In this document: positions 17,000-25,876 of the stretch, in pieces
Layout: each line of letters opens with the position of its first letter
Numbering within the stretch: the first letter of the stretch is position 1
From: Acidobacteriota bacterium
GTDB lineage: Bacteria; Acidobacteriota; Terriglobia; Bryobacterales; Bryobacteraceae
NCBI GenBank assembly: GCA_016870915.1
Contig: VFZY01000001.1
Span: 46,876 to 110,875 of the forward strand
Length of the DNA: 64,000 nt
Direction of reading: 5' to 3'
Program-made: the position numbers and the translations under genes
The notes under the pieces: generated by a model
The model's database searches: none
What the model saw: only the letters and a program-made list of their open reading frames with translations
Told to the model about the DNA's origin: nothing

Positions 17000-18817
17000 T
17001 TATCCGGGGAGTAAACCGGCTTCCAGATACTGTAGCTCATGCAGGCGCTGGTAAATGCCGCCGCCGCTCACCAGTTCGTCGTGGGTTCCTGTTTCAGTGA
17101 TCTCGCCCCGGTCGAGCACCACAATCTTGTCGGCGCGGCGAATGGTGGAAAGCCGGTGCGCAATCACCATCACCGTGCGGTGCTCCATCAGATTGGCCAG
17201 GGCGCGCTGCACCAGGATCTCGCTTTCGGTGTCCAGGTGCGAAGTGGCTTCATCCAGAATAAGGATCGGGGCGTTCTTTAACAGCGCCCGCGCAATCGCC
17301 AGCCGCTGCCGTTGTCCGCCGCTCAGCTTCTGGCCGCGTTCACCGATCAGGGTGCGGTAGCCCTCCGGGAGCCGCTCGATGAACTCGCTGGCCAGCGCGC
17401 TCGCCGCCGCTGCCCGCACCTCCTCATCGGACGCCTCGGGACGCCCGTAACGGATGTTGTTCTCCACCGTGTCATTGAAGAGGAACGTGTCCTGGGCCAC
17501 AATGCCGGTCTGGCGGCGCAACGAAGCCAGTTTCAAGTCCCGCAAGTCCCGTCCGTCGATCCGGACCGCGCCACTCGTTGCGTCATAAAAGCGCGGCACC
17601 AGATTCGCCAGCGTGGTCTTGCCAGCCCCGCTCGGCCCCACCAGAGCCACCACTTCTCCCGCGGCCACCGTCAGCCGGATACCGCGCAGCACCTCGCGAT
17701 CCGGTGTGCCCGGGTAGTGGAACCGCACGTTATCGAACACGATCTCCCTCAAAAACGTTCCAAGTTCCCGCGCGTCCGGCGAATCGCCGATCAGCGGCTC
17801 CCGGTCCAGATACTCGAAGACCTTCTGCGACGCCCCCGATGCCTGCGAAAAAATGTTGTGGATGCCGGTGAGCCGCTTCACCGGCTCATACAGCATCAGC
17901 AATGCGATCACGAAGCTGGTAAAGCCGCCCGTGGTCATCTGCCCGGCGCGAATCTGGGACTGGGCATAGGTGAGCAGCCCCACAATGGTCAACGCGCCAA
18001 AGAACTCAATCAGCGGCGAAGCCAGCGCCTGCTGGGCCACGTACCGCAGGTTGCTCCCCTTCAGCTTCAACGCCGCCCGCCGGAACCGCGACGATTCATG
18101 GGCTTCGCCCACGAATGCCTTCACCACCTGCTGGCCGGTCAGCGTTTCCTGAAGGATCTGGTTCAGGTCCGCCGTGTCATCCTGCGCCCGCCGCGTCGTT
18201 CGGCGCAGCCGCCGCCCGATTCGCGCCGTGGGCACCAGCACAAACGGCAGCAGCGTCAGGCTGACAATCGCCAGCTTCCAATCGCTCTGCAGCAGGAACC
18301 ACAACAAGGCCATCGCCGTGAACCCCTGCCGCAGCCAGTCCGCCAGAATGTGGGACGCCGCCACCTGGATCTTATCAAGGTCATTCATGATCGAGGACAT
18401 CACCTGGCCCGTCGTATTGCTCTCAAAGAAGTAAGCGTCCTGGCGAAGAACCCGGTCGAAAACCGCCTGCCGAAGATCCGTCACAGCCGAATAGCCGGTG
18501 TAGTTGACGAAGTAGTTGCCCAGGTAGTCACACAAACCCTTCACCAGAAACACGCCCACCACGCCTGCCGCCACCATGCTCCACGTCGTGGTGATCCAGG
18601 CCGGTAGAAGCTGGTCGAGATAGAGCGGCACGTCGACCAGCGGAATTCTGGCCAGCAGAACGCGCTCGTCCGGGGCGTTGGGGTTCAGGACGCGGTCAAA
18701 CACCGGCTTCAACAGCAGCGCCATCAGCGCCTGGGCCGCACCCACCATCGCCATCAACACCACGGAAGCCGCCAGCGGACCCCAATACGGCCGTACATAC
18801 CGCAGCAGCCGTCTCAC
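17000..18817 (-). CDS. msbA: MsbA-type ABC exporter (lipid A or lipid flippase)
   Basis: A 605-residue half-transporter with an N-terminal six-helix domain (about 1-320) fused to an ATPase domain. ATPase motifs are GPSGAGKTTLANL (Walker A), LSGGQRQRLAIARA (signature), ILILDEATSHLD (Walker B) and AHRLSTIRRADK (switch His). The arrangement fits MsbA, which flips lipid A-core across the inner membrane. Next to a GT9 heptosyltransferase-like gene, an envelope role is likely, though multidrug or other lipid export cannot be excluded. The ATG overlaps the upstream GT9 stop by four bases (ATGA), indicating coupled translation. Confidence 0.9.
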   Translation of the reverse strand: MRRLLRYVRPYWGPLAASVVLMAMVGAAQALMALLLKPVFDRVLNPNAPDERVLLARIPLVDVPLYLDQLLPAWITTTWSMVAAGVVGVFLVKGLCDYLGNYFVNYTGYSAVTDLRQAVFDRVLRQDAYFFESNTTGQVMSSIMNDLDKIQVAASHILADWLRQGFTAMALLWFLLQSDWKLAIVSLTLLPFVLVPTARIGRRLRRTTRRAQDDTADLNQILQETLTGQQVVKAFVGEAHESSRFRRAALKLKGSNLRYVAQQALASPLIEFFGALTIVGLLTYAQSQIRAGQMTTGGFTSFVIALLMLYEPVKRLTGIHNIFSQASGASQKVFEYLDREPLIGDSPDARELGTFLREIVFDNVRFHYPGTPDREVLRGIRLTVAAGEVVALVGPSGAGKTTLANLVPRFYDATSGAVRIDGRDLRDLKLASLRRQTGIVAQDTFLFNDTVENNIRYGRPEASDEEVRAAAASALASEFIERLPEGYRTLIGERGQKLSGGQRQRLAIARALLKNAPILILDEATSHLDTESEILVQRALANLMEHRTVMVIAHRLSTIRRADKIVVLDRGEITETGTHDELVSGGGIYQRLHELQYLEAGLLPG

Positions 18818-19725
18818 GCCTTCTCCTTCAACCGGTCGATTGCGGCCAGCACCGCCGCGGTCTCAATCCCATCGATCCCTTCCTTGCGCGCCAACACCTC
18901 CGCCGCGGTCCGCCACGGTGCCCACACCACATCGTCGGATGGTCCGAACAGCACAACCGTGGGCAGGCCGAAGGCCGCCGCCATGTGCGCCGGGCCGCTG
19001 TCGTTCCCCAGAAACAACGACGCGCCGGATAACAGGCTCTTCGTTTCCTCGAGCGACTGGCCGGCCATCACCGGAAACTCGCGAAAGGCCGCAAGGTCCT
19101 CCCCCGGGCCGCCCACGAAAACCGGGTTCAGACTCCAGCGTGTCTGGATGTGCCGCGCGGCGGCCAGGAACCGCTCCGCGGGCCACGTCTTGGCGGGCGC
19201 GGCGGCCATGGCGTGAATCACGGCGTAGGCGCCCGAAAGCGGGCGCGGCTCCGCGAACAGCCGGGCCCGGGGCACTGGCCCCCGCGGAGCCCCCAGGAAA
19301 AACATCGCGGATGCCAAATGTTCCGCGGTATGCACAGTGCGCTCCTCGCCCAGAATCTCCTGCGCGCGCGGAATCCGCACGTTGTACGCGGCGGGCAGGC
19401 TGAAGTGGACAAAGCCGGCTCGCCATCGGGCCAGCGACGCCGCCGTCAGAATCGCGCTGCGCGTTCCCCCGTGCAGATTCAGAGTCAGCACCGGACTGAA
19501 CGCCAGCAGCCGCGGCAGCGATGGCTGCAGAATGCGGCCCACGGCCGGATTGTTCTCAAACACCGCCGCAAACCGGGGCTCCACAACCACGGCGATCTCC
19601 AGGTCCGGCCGGGCGGCGTGAAGAACGTCCAGCGCGGGAGTAGTCAGAACGCAATCCCCCAGCGAGCGAAGTCTCACCACGGCCACGCGAGCGCGGTTCG
19701 GCAACTGTTCGAGGATCGTACGCAT
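18814..19725 (-). CDS. Glycosyltransferase family 9 (heptosyltransferase-like)
   Basis: A 303-residue GT9/GT-B protein like WaaF or WaaC, which add heptose to the lipopolysaccharide inner core. The N-terminal VAVVRLRSLGDCVLTTPAL and the C-terminal LFLGNDSGPAHMAAAFGLPTVVLFGPS are the two family signatures; the latter binds the nucleotide sugar. It overlaps msbA by four bases and is 21 bases downstream of the Trm112-like gene. The donor sugar cannot be assigned. Together with MsbA it indicates assembly and export of a glycosylated lipid. Confidence 0.9.
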   Translation of the reverse strand: MRTILEQLPNRARVAVVRLRSLGDCVLTTPALDVLHAARPDLEIAVVVEPRFAAVFENNPAVGRILQPSLPRLLAFSPVLTLNLHGGTRSAILTAASLARWRAGFVHFSLPAAYNVRIPRAQEILGEERTVHTAEHLASAMFFLGAPRGPVPRARLFAEPRPLSGAYAVIHAMAAAPAKTWPAERFLAAARHIQTRWSLNPVFVGGPGEDLAAFREFPVMAGQSLEETKSLLSGASLFLGNDSGPAHMAAAFGLPTVVLFGPSDDVVWAPWRTAAEVLARKEGIDGIETAAVLAAIDRLKEKA

Positions 19726-19746
19726 GGGCGGTGGGACCGCCGGGTG

Positions 19747-19920
19747 TCAGCCGGCCTCAACGGTGGCTTCAGCGGCAAGCATCACCGGAATGTCATCGCG
19801 AATGGGGTACACGCGCTTGCACTGAACACACTTCAATCCCGACCCGTCCTCTTTCAACTCAACCGTCGCCTTGCAGAGCGGACAAACCAGAATGTCGAGC
19901 AGTTCCTTGCTAATCGCCAT
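19747..19920 (-). CDS. Trm112/YcaR-like zinc-ribbon mini-protein
   Basis: A 57-residue protein read from the ATG at 19918-19920. It starts MAISKELLDILVCPLCKATV and has two CxxC pairs, C13/C16 and C31/C34, then RVYPIRDDIPVML. This is the hallmark of the Trm112/YcaR family: LLDILxCPxC near the start, the second cysteine pair, and the YPIxDxIPVML C-terminus. In E. coli ycaR lies beside lpxK and kdsB; here the homologue sits directly upstream of GT9 and msbA, again next to envelope genes. It probably acts as a small activator or scaffold for a partner enzyme, by analogy with eukaryotic Trm112. Its size makes it easy to miss in automated annotation. Confidence 0.88.
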   Translation of the reverse strand: MAISKELLDILVCPLCKATVELKEDGSGLKCVQCKRVYPIRDDIPVMLAAEATVEAG

Positions 19921-19976
19921 GGCCGGGTTTTAGTGTAGCAGGACCAGCCCCGGCCGCGCGCATCCCCGCCGGCGGC

Positions 19977-20987
19977 CTAAAAACCCTTCGCCTTGTCCAC
20001 TACGTTCACCATCGGCTCACCCGCCACCCAGCGCCTGATGTTGTCGGCGATCAGGTCCACCCGGCGCTGCTGAACACGGTCGCTCTGGCCTGCGATGTGC
20101 GGCGTGATGATGACATTGTCGAACTTCCACAGGGCATGCCCCTTCGGCAGCGGCTCGGGATACGTCACATCCAGCCCGGCGCCGGAGAGGTGCCGTGAAT
20201 CCAGCGCCTTCGCCAGCGCCTCATGGTTGTACAGCTTGCCGCGCGAAACCGCCACGAAGTACGCACCCTTCTTCATCAGTTCGAACTGCCGCGGCCCGAT
20301 CATGTTCTCGCTCTCCGGCGTATGCGGCGCCGAAACAAACACCACATCGGCCTCGCCGATCACGGTGTCGATGCGCTCCGGCCGCACCACCTTCGAAATC
20401 ATGTAAGTGTAAGGAATCTCCTTGGGGTCCACGCCAATCACGCGCATGCCGAACGCATGCGCCCGTTGCGCGATCTGTGTGCCGATGCCCCCCACGCCCA
20501 CCACCAGAGCCGTCTTGCCGTTCAGCTCGATCAGGTTGTAGGCATTGCGGTCCCACTCTTCCTTTTCGCGGATCTTGGCCGCCATGCCGGTGCCGCGTGT
20601 CAGCGCCAGCAGCAGTGCCAGGGCGTGATCGGCGATGTTCGGCCCCTGCAGCACCTTGCAGTTGGTGAGAAGCACGCCGCTGCGCTTGAACTCGGGATAC
20701 AGGATCCGTTCGGCCCCCGCCGAATAGATCTGCACCCACTTCAGCTTCCTGGCCGCCGCGAACACGTCGGGCGGGAACTCGCCAAAGATGGCGTCGGCAT
20801 CGGCCACCTGCGCCAGAAAGTCGGCTTTACCGGGCTTGGCCGCCTCAATGGACACCTGGCTCGACGCGGCGCGCCACGCCGCAAGCGTGGCTTCGCTCTG
20901 CCCCTGCACCACAATCTTTAAGGTCTGGCCTGAAAGGCCCGCCGCCAGGAGCAGCGCGGACACTGGAATCACACATTGGATGCGCAT
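19977..20987 (-). CDS. D-2-hydroxyacid dehydrogenase with N-terminal signal peptide
   Basis: A 336-residue NAD-dependent D-2-hydroxyacid dehydrogenase. The Rossmann motif GVGGIGTQIA, the substrate Arg in VSRGK, the Glu in TYPEPLP and the catalytic His in ITPHIAGQ are in the expected order. It begins MRIQCVIPVSALLLAAGLSGQ, a credible signal peptide, before the mature TLKIVVQ strand. Export is unexpected for an enzyme needing NAD(H), but leader-bearing versions of cytosolic-type dehydrogenases occur in this bacterial group. The nearest neighbours are the Trm112-like gene (minus) and the SDR-led sugar cassette, which is divergent. The substrate is unknown. Confidence 0.9.
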   Translation of the reverse strand: MRIQCVIPVSALLLAAGLSGQTLKIVVQGQSEATLAAWRAASSQVSIEAAKPGKADFLAQVADADAIFGEFPPDVFAAARKLKWVQIYSAGAERILYPEFKRSGVLLTNCKVLQGPNIADHALALLLALTRGTGMAAKIREKEEWDRNAYNLIELNGKTALVVGVGGIGTQIAQRAHAFGMRVIGVDPKEIPYTYMISKVVRPERIDTVIGEADVVFVSAPHTPESENMIGPRQFELMKKGAYFVAVSRGKLYNHEALAKALDSRHLSGAGLDVTYPEPLPKGHALWKFDNVIITPHIAGQSDRVQQRRVDLIADNIRRWVAGEPMVNVVDKAKGF

Positions 20988-21054
20988 CGCGGGTATTGTA
21001 TCCCACCGGGGCGCGCGGCGTACCGGCTACAATAACCCGTTTGAGGGAGATTTC

Positions 21055-21804
21055 ATGAATCTAGCTGGAAAGACCGCCGTCATCACCGGCGCAAGCCGCG
21101 GGCTGGGCCGGGCCATGGCCGTGGCCCTGGCCAATGCCGGAGCCAACACGGCGCTCGTGGGACGCGACCTGACGGAACTGGAAAAAACTCTGGAACAGAC
21201 CCGGGCGGCCGGCGCCCGCACCCAGGTGTTTCGAGCCGATGTCGCCGCCGAAGCCGATGTCCTGGCCCTTGAGCAAGCGGTGACCACCGCGTTCGGACCC
21301 GCCCACATCCTCATCAACAACGCCGGCATGAATCTGCGCAAGCCGGTGACGGACTTCACGCTCGAAGAGTGGAACCGCGTGGTGGCCACCAACCTCACCA
21401 GCGCCTTCCTGATGTGCCGCGCCTTCGTTCCGCACATGAAAGGCCAGGGCTACGGGCGCATCATCAACATGACCTCCATCATGAGCCACGTCTCGCTGCC
21501 CGGCCGCACCGTCTATTCGGCCACCAAAGCCGCACTGCTCGGCTTCACCAGAGCGCTCGCCATGGAATTGGCGCCGGAGAAGATCACCGTCGTTGGCATC
21601 AGTCCCGGTCCCTTCGGCACGGAGATGAACCAGCCCATTATTCAAAACCCGGAGTTGAACGCGCAGTTCGTCTCGAAAATCCCCATCGGCCGCTGGGGTA
21701 ACGTGGAGGAGATCGGGGCCCTCGCCGCCTTCCTCTGTTCCGATGCCGCCGGCTTCATCACCGGCACCGACATCCTCATCGATGGAGGCTGGTGTGCGCA
21801 ATAG
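21055..21804 (+). CDS. Short-chain dehydrogenase/reductase, gluconate 5-dehydrogenase-like
   Basis: A 249-residue classical SDR: cofactor motif TGASRGLG, NNAG motif (LINNAGM), catalytic Ser in INMTSIMS, and YSATK (Tyr-x-x-x-Lys). It resembles gluconate 5-dehydrogenase/3-oxoacyl reductase types; the cassette around it favours a sugar or sugar-acid substrate. The ATG at 21055 follows GAGGGAGA with good spacing and starts with MNLAGKTAVITGAS, the usual SDR start. It is the first gene of a four-gene cassette whose members overlap or nearly touch. Confidence 0.9.
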   Translation: MNLAGKTAVITGASRGLGRAMAVALANAGANTALVGRDLTELEKTLEQTRAAGARTQVFRADVAAEADVLALEQAVTTAFGPAHILINNAGMNLRKPVTDFTLEEWNRVVATNLTSAFLMCRAFVPHMKGQGYGRIINMTSIMSHVSLPGRTVYSATKAALLGFTRALAMELAPEKITVVGISPGPFGTEMNQPIIQNPELNAQFVSKIPIGRWGNVEEIGALAAFLCSDAAGFITGTDILIDGGWCAQ

Positions 21805-22771
21805 CGCGGCCGCCCTGCTCCTGCTGGCGCTGCTGGCTGCCTCGGGATGCCAGCGCGGCGGACAGCGCCGCATCGCCGTCGTGCCCAAGGCCACCTCGCA
21901 CCTGTTCTGGATCAACGTCGAACAGGGCGTTCGCGCGGCTGGCAGGGAACTGGGCGTCGAGATCCTCTGGAACGGCGCCTCCTCGGAAACCGACTACACG
22001 CGCCAGGTCCAGATCGTCGATTCCATGATCGCCCGCAAAGTGGATGCCATCGCCGTCGCCGCCACCGAGCAGAAGATCCTGGTGCAGTCCCTGGAACGCG
22101 CCGCCGCCGCCGGCATCCCGGTCACCGTCTTCGACTCCGGCGTCGCCAGCGACAACTACCTCACCTTCGTTTCCACCAACAACTATGAAGGCGGCGTCCT
22201 GGCCGCGCGAACCCTCGCTGAACTCACCGGCGCCGCCGGCCCCGCGGGACCCAAAGTCAAAGTGGCAATGCTCGCCCACCAGCCCGGCAGTTCCTCCACC
22301 ATGCTTCGCGAGCAGGGCTTCGAGGAAACGCTCCAGAAAGAGTTCCCGCGGCTTGAGATCGCCGCCCGCCAGTTCAGCATGTCGGACCGCGCCAAGGGCC
22401 GCGCCGCCGCCGAGAATTTCCTCACCGCGCAAACCGGCCTGGCCGGCGTCTTCGCTTCCGCCGAACCCGGCTCGGTGGGCGCCGCGCTCGCCATCAAGGG
22501 ACGCGGGCTATCAGGCAAGGTGAGGCTGGTCACCTTCGATTCAAGCGATGGTCTCATCGAAGATCTCCGCGGCGGCACCATCGACGCGATGATCGTCCAG
22601 GACCCGTACAAAATGGGCTACCAGGCCGTGCAATCGCTGGTCGACCGCTTGAACGGAAAACAGATCCCCAAGCGCATCGACCTCACCGCCCAACTCGTAC
22701 GGAAAGCGGACCTCGAAAAGCCGGACATCATGCGCCTGCTCAATCTCAATCAGAATCAGAAGAAACCCTAA
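21794..22771 (+). CDS. Sugar-binding lipoprotein (RbsB/type 1 periplasmic binding protein)
   Basis: A 325-residue Peripla_BP_4-type sugar-binding protein. The GTG at 21794 is preferred because GGAGG lies five bases upstream and a lipoprotein leader follows directly, with the lipobox LAASGC and acylated C19. The mature domain starts RRIAVVPKATSHLFWINVEQG and contains DAIAVAATE, VTVFDSG and VFASAEPGSVGAALA, as in ribose- and other sugar-binding proteins. It overlaps the SDR gene by 11 bases. No ABC permease or ATPase gene is next to it, so it must work with transport components elsewhere or act as a sensor. Confidence 0.88.
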   Translation: MRNSAAALLLLALLAASGCQRGGQRRIAVVPKATSHLFWINVEQGVRAAGRELGVEILWNGASSETDYTRQVQIVDSMIARKVDAIAVAATEQKILVQSLERAAAAGIPVTVFDSGVASDNYLTFVSTNNYEGGVLAARTLAELTGAAGPAGPKVKVAMLAHQPGSSSTMLREQGFEETLQKEFPRLEIAARQFSMSDRAKGRAAAENFLTAQTGLAGVFASAEPGSVGAALAIKGRGLSGKVRLVTFDSSDGLIEDLRGGTIDAMIVQDPYKMGYQAVQSLVDRLNGKQIPKRIDLTAQLVRKADLEKPDIMRLLNLNQNQKKP

Positions 22772-23812
22772 ATGCCTGTCATCGCGGCCGGCCATCTCCA
22801 ACGCCTCATTGAAGAGATCCTGACGGCGGTTCCCGTGCCCCTCGACGCGGCGCAACTGGTAGCCCGCACGCTCACCGCCACCAACCTGCGCGGCATCGAT
22901 TCGCACGGCGTTCAACTCCTCACCTTCTATGTGGACCAGCTGCTCTCGGGCGACATGAGTTCCACCGCCCGCGGCCGCATCGCCTCGGAAAACGGCGGCT
23001 GCCTTAGCTACGACGGTGAGAATGGCATCGGCCAGGTCATCGCCAGCGAATGCACGGCGCACGCGGTCCGGCTGGCGCAAGACCACGGCCTGGGCTTGGT
23101 CACCGCCCGGGAATCGAATCACTTCGGCGCCGCCTACTGGTGGGCCCGCAAGATGGCGTCCCAGGGCATGATCGGCATCACCATGTGCAATGCTTCGGCC
23201 CTGGTGCCGCCGTGGCAGGGAAAGAGCCCTCGCTTCGGCACCAATCCCATCTGCATGGCCGTGCCGGGTGACGATTCCTGGCTGCTCGACATGGCCACCA
23301 CCACGGTCGCCGCCGGCCGCATCTTCAAGGCCAACATCAACGGCCAGGCTGAGCTCCCTCCCGGCTGGGCCATGGACGCCGAAGGCGTGCCCACCACCGA
23401 CACAGCCACCGCCATGCGCGGCCTGCTCATGCCATTGGGCGGCTACAAAGGATACGGCCTGGCGATGATGGTTGAGATCCTCACCGGCCTGCTCAGCGGT
23501 GGCGCCGTCAGCACCGAACTGGGCGGCATCCGCTGGCGCGGCAAGCCCACCCGCGTCAGCCAGATGTACCTCGCCATCGATATCGAGCGCTTCATGCCCC
23601 TCGACCGCTTCAATCAACGCATCGCCGAACTCTCCGCGATGATGAAATCCTCCGAACCCGCCAAGGGCCAGACCGAAGTGCTCATCGCCGGCGAGCCCGA
23701 ACGGCGCATCGAAACCGAACGCCTCCGCGATGGCATCCCCATTCCGGACGGCAACTGGCAAACGCTCCGCGAGACCGGCGGCCGCGTCGGCGTCACCGTC
23801 ACCGAAGCCTGA
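22772..23812 (+). CDS. Ldh2/malate-L-lactate-type dehydrogenase (diketogulonate reductase-like)
   Basis: A 346-residue member of the Ldh_2 family, which includes L-sulfolactate, ureidoglycolate and 2,3-diketo-L-gulonate dehydrogenases. Visible family blocks are RGIDSHGVQLL (catalytic His), SNHFGAAYWWARKMASQGMIGI, FGTNPICMAVPG, GYKGYGLAMMVEILTGLLSG and DIERFMP. The ATG abuts the upstream TAA with no gap, so it is co-transcribed with the binding protein. In this cassette it most likely reduces or oxidises a keto or hydroxy sugar acid. The exact substrate cannot be read from the sequence. Confidence 0.9.
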   Translation: MPVIAAGHLQRLIEEILTAVPVPLDAAQLVARTLTATNLRGIDSHGVQLLTFYVDQLLSGDMSSTARGRIASENGGCLSYDGENGIGQVIASECTAHAVRLAQDHGLGLVTARESNHFGAAYWWARKMASQGMIGITMCNASALVPPWQGKSPRFGTNPICMAVPGDDSWLLDMATTTVAAGRIFKANINGQAELPPGWAMDAEGVPTTDTATAMRGLLMPLGGYKGYGLAMMVEILTGLLSGGAVSTELGGIRWRGKPTRVSQMYLAIDIERFMPLDRFNQRIAELSAMMKSSEPAKGQTEVLIAGEPERRIETERLRDGIPIPDGNWQTLRETGGRVGVTVTEA

Positions 23813-23832
23813 CCCCATCGAAAGGAACCACC

Positions 23833-25566
23833 ATGACCCTCACCGCATTCCCCCTCGCGTTTGCCGCGGCGGCGCTTGCCCTGGCCGCCGACGAGTACAA
23901 GTACGGGGCTGACTCCTCACGGCAGCCCGGCGTCCCGCAAGGCAAGGTGACCCAGTCCACGTTCAAGGAAAGCAAAATCTTCCCGGGCACCGTGCGCGAC
24001 TACTGGATCTACGTGCCCGCGCAGTACAAGCCCGATCAACCGGCGGCCCTGATGGTCTTTCAGGACGGCGGCGGCTACGTCACGGAAACAGGCCACTCCC
24101 GCATCCCCATCGTCTTCGACAACCTCATCCATCGCGGTGACATGCCCGTCACCATCGGCGTCTTCGTCAGCCCCGGCGTCGTCCCGGCCCGCCACCCGGC
24201 CCACGAAGCCCGCTTCAACCGCAGCGTCGAATACGACTCCGTCAATGACCGCTATGCCCGCTTCCTGATCGACGAATTCCTCCCCGAAGCCACCCGCCCC
24301 TACAACATCACATCCGATCCCAACCTGCGAGCCATCTCCGGCGGCTCCTCCGGCGCCATCGCCGCCTTCACCGTGGCCTGGCACCGTCCCGACGCCTTCC
24401 GCCGCGTCCTCAGCTTCATCGGCAGCTACACCAACCTGCGCGGCGGCCAGATCCTGCCCTCCCTCATTCGCAAGACGGAACCCAAACCGCTGCGGGTCTT
24501 CCTGCAGGATGGCGTCAACGACAACAACATCTACGCCGGAAGCTGGTGGGTGGGCAACCAGGATATGCACGCCGCACTCAAGTGGGCCGGCTATGAAGTG
24601 GAGTTCGTCACCGGAACCGAAGCGCACAACATGAAACATGGCGGACCCCTCATGCCCGACGCCCTGCGCTGGCTCTGGCGCGGCGCCGGCACTCCCATCG
24701 CCAAATCCAGGGGCGGCGGCGACCGGCAGTTCGTCACCCAGGTGCTCGATCCCGCCGGCGAGTGGGAACTGGTGAGTCAGGGCCACCGCTTCACCGAAGG
24801 GCCGGCCGTGAACCGCGCGGGCGAGGTCTTCTTCACCGACATCCCCAACAATCGCATCCACAGGATCGGGCTCGACGGCAAAGTAACCGTGTTCAAGGAA
24901 GACAGCGGCGCCGCCAACGGCCTCATGTTCGGACCGGACGGGCGCCTCTACGCCTGCCAGAACGGCCGCCGCCGCATTGTGGCATACTCGCCCGATGGCG
25001 CCGAAACCACCATCGCCGAGGACCTCAATTCAAACGATCTCGCCGTCAATGCAAAAGGCGAAATCTACGTCAGCGACCCGGCCAACAAGCGCATCTGGTT
25101 CATCGACGCGCAAGGACGCAAGCGCGTCGTGCATGAAGGCATCGAACAGCCCAATGGCGTCATCCTCTCCACGGACCACTCGCTGCTCACCGTCGCTGAC
25201 TCGCTCGGCCGGCTCATGTGGTCGTTCCAGGTGGCGCCCGATGGGTCGCTCACCAACGGTCAGCAGTTCCACCGCCTGGAAACCAGCGATGAATCCTCGG
25301 CCACCGGAGCCGACGGCATGACCGTGGATAGCGAAGGCTATCTCTACGTCGCCACCCGGCTCGGCCTGCAGGTGCTCGATCAGCCCGGCCGCACCGTGGG
25401 CATCGTCAACAAGCCGCATCCGGGCTCTCTCTCAAACGCCGTCTTCGGCGGGCCCGCGCTCGACACCCTCTACGTCACCGCGGGAGACCGTGTCTACAAG
25501 CGGCCCATGCGCCGCAAAGGCGTTTGGCCGTGGCAGGCCGTGAAGCCCCCGCGCCCCGGCCTGTAG
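23833..25566 (+). CDS. Secreted enterochelin-esterase-like domain fused to SMP-30 lactonase
   Basis: A 577-residue secreted protein (leader MTLTAFPLAFAAAALALA). Residues about 40-285 are an esterase D/Fes-like alpha/beta hydrolase with YWIYVPAQY, VFQDGGGYV, nucleophile in ISGGSSGAIAAF and a histidine in GTEAHNMKHGG. Residues about 310-577 are an SMP-30/gluconolactonase propeller: RFTEGPAVNRAGEVFFTDIPNNRIHRI, GAANGLMFGPDGRLY, DLNSNDLAVNAKGEIYVSD and GADGMTVDSEGYLYV, carrying the metal-binding Glu, Asn and Asp positions. It could hydrolyse an ester and a lactone of the same secreted substrate. It follows the Ldh2 gene by 20 bases and closes the cassette. Confidence 0.9.
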   Translation: MTLTAFPLAFAAAALALAADEYKYGADSSRQPGVPQGKVTQSTFKESKIFPGTVRDYWIYVPAQYKPDQPAALMVFQDGGGYVTETGHSRIPIVFDNLIHRGDMPVTIGVFVSPGVVPARHPAHEARFNRSVEYDSVNDRYARFLIDEFLPEATRPYNITSDPNLRAISGGSSGAIAAFTVAWHRPDAFRRVLSFIGSYTNLRGGQILPSLIRKTEPKPLRVFLQDGVNDNNIYAGSWWVGNQDMHAALKWAGYEVEFVTGTEAHNMKHGGPLMPDALRWLWRGAGTPIAKSRGGGDRQFVTQVLDPAGEWELVSQGHRFTEGPAVNRAGEVFFTDIPNNRIHRIGLDGKVTVFKEDSGAANGLMFGPDGRLYACQNGRRRIVAYSPDGAETTIAEDLNSNDLAVNAKGEIYVSDPANKRIWFIDAQGRKRVVHEGIEQPNGVILSTDHSLLTVADSLGRLMWSFQVAPDGSLTNGQQFHRLETSDESSATGADGMTVDSEGYLYVATRLGLQVLDQPGRTVGIVNKPHPGSLSNAVFGGPALDTLYVTAGDRVYKRPMRRKGVWPWQAVKPPRPGL

Positions 25567-25598
25567 CCGGCCCGGGCGGCATGTAGGCGCCGGCCTAC
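25563..25598. terminator. Possible bidirectional terminator hairpin between convergent genes
   Basis: GTAGCCGGC and GCCGGCCTAC can pair as a nine-base-pair stem with one bulged G, enclosing a GC-rich loop. It lies exactly between the ends of the esterase-lactonase gene and the small minus-strand gene and includes both stop codons. No clear U-tract follows, so intrinsic termination is uncertain. Confidence 0.3.
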
Positions 25599-25876
25599 TT
25601 CCCTTCCCCCTCCAGCGTCCGCACGCTCTTCGGAACCGAGTTTCCGCAGGCAATCGTGTCCGTCACCCCGGAAGCAATCAGTGCGCACGCATTCTCCGTC
25701 GCCGTTCGCAACGCCTGATCGCGCGTCGGACCCACCGCGACGCGGCAGTTCGATTGCCCGTTGAACTCCATGCACACTTCCACGCGGATCTTCTTCTGGC
25801 CCATGGTGCCGCTCACCAGCGTGTAGAAGAACAACACCGCCAGCGGGACAATGATCAGCCAGAGCTTCCTGTTCAT
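25595..25876 (-). CDS. Small membrane-anchored protein, unknown function
   Basis: A 93-residue protein with one N-terminal membrane segment ([23 protein letters not shown]) and a small domain of about 65 residues containing [16 protein letters not shown] and [16 protein letters not shown]. Four cysteines could form two disulfides in the periplasm. The start codon overlaps the accA stop by four bases, so it is probably translated with accA. I recognise no family. The ATGA overlap and good codon use support a real gene. Confidence 0.7.
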   Translation of the reverse strand: MNRKLWLIIVPLAVLFFYTLVSGTMGQKKIRVEVCMEFNGQSNCRVAVGPTRDQALRTATENACALIASGVTDTIACGNSVPKSVRTLEGEGK

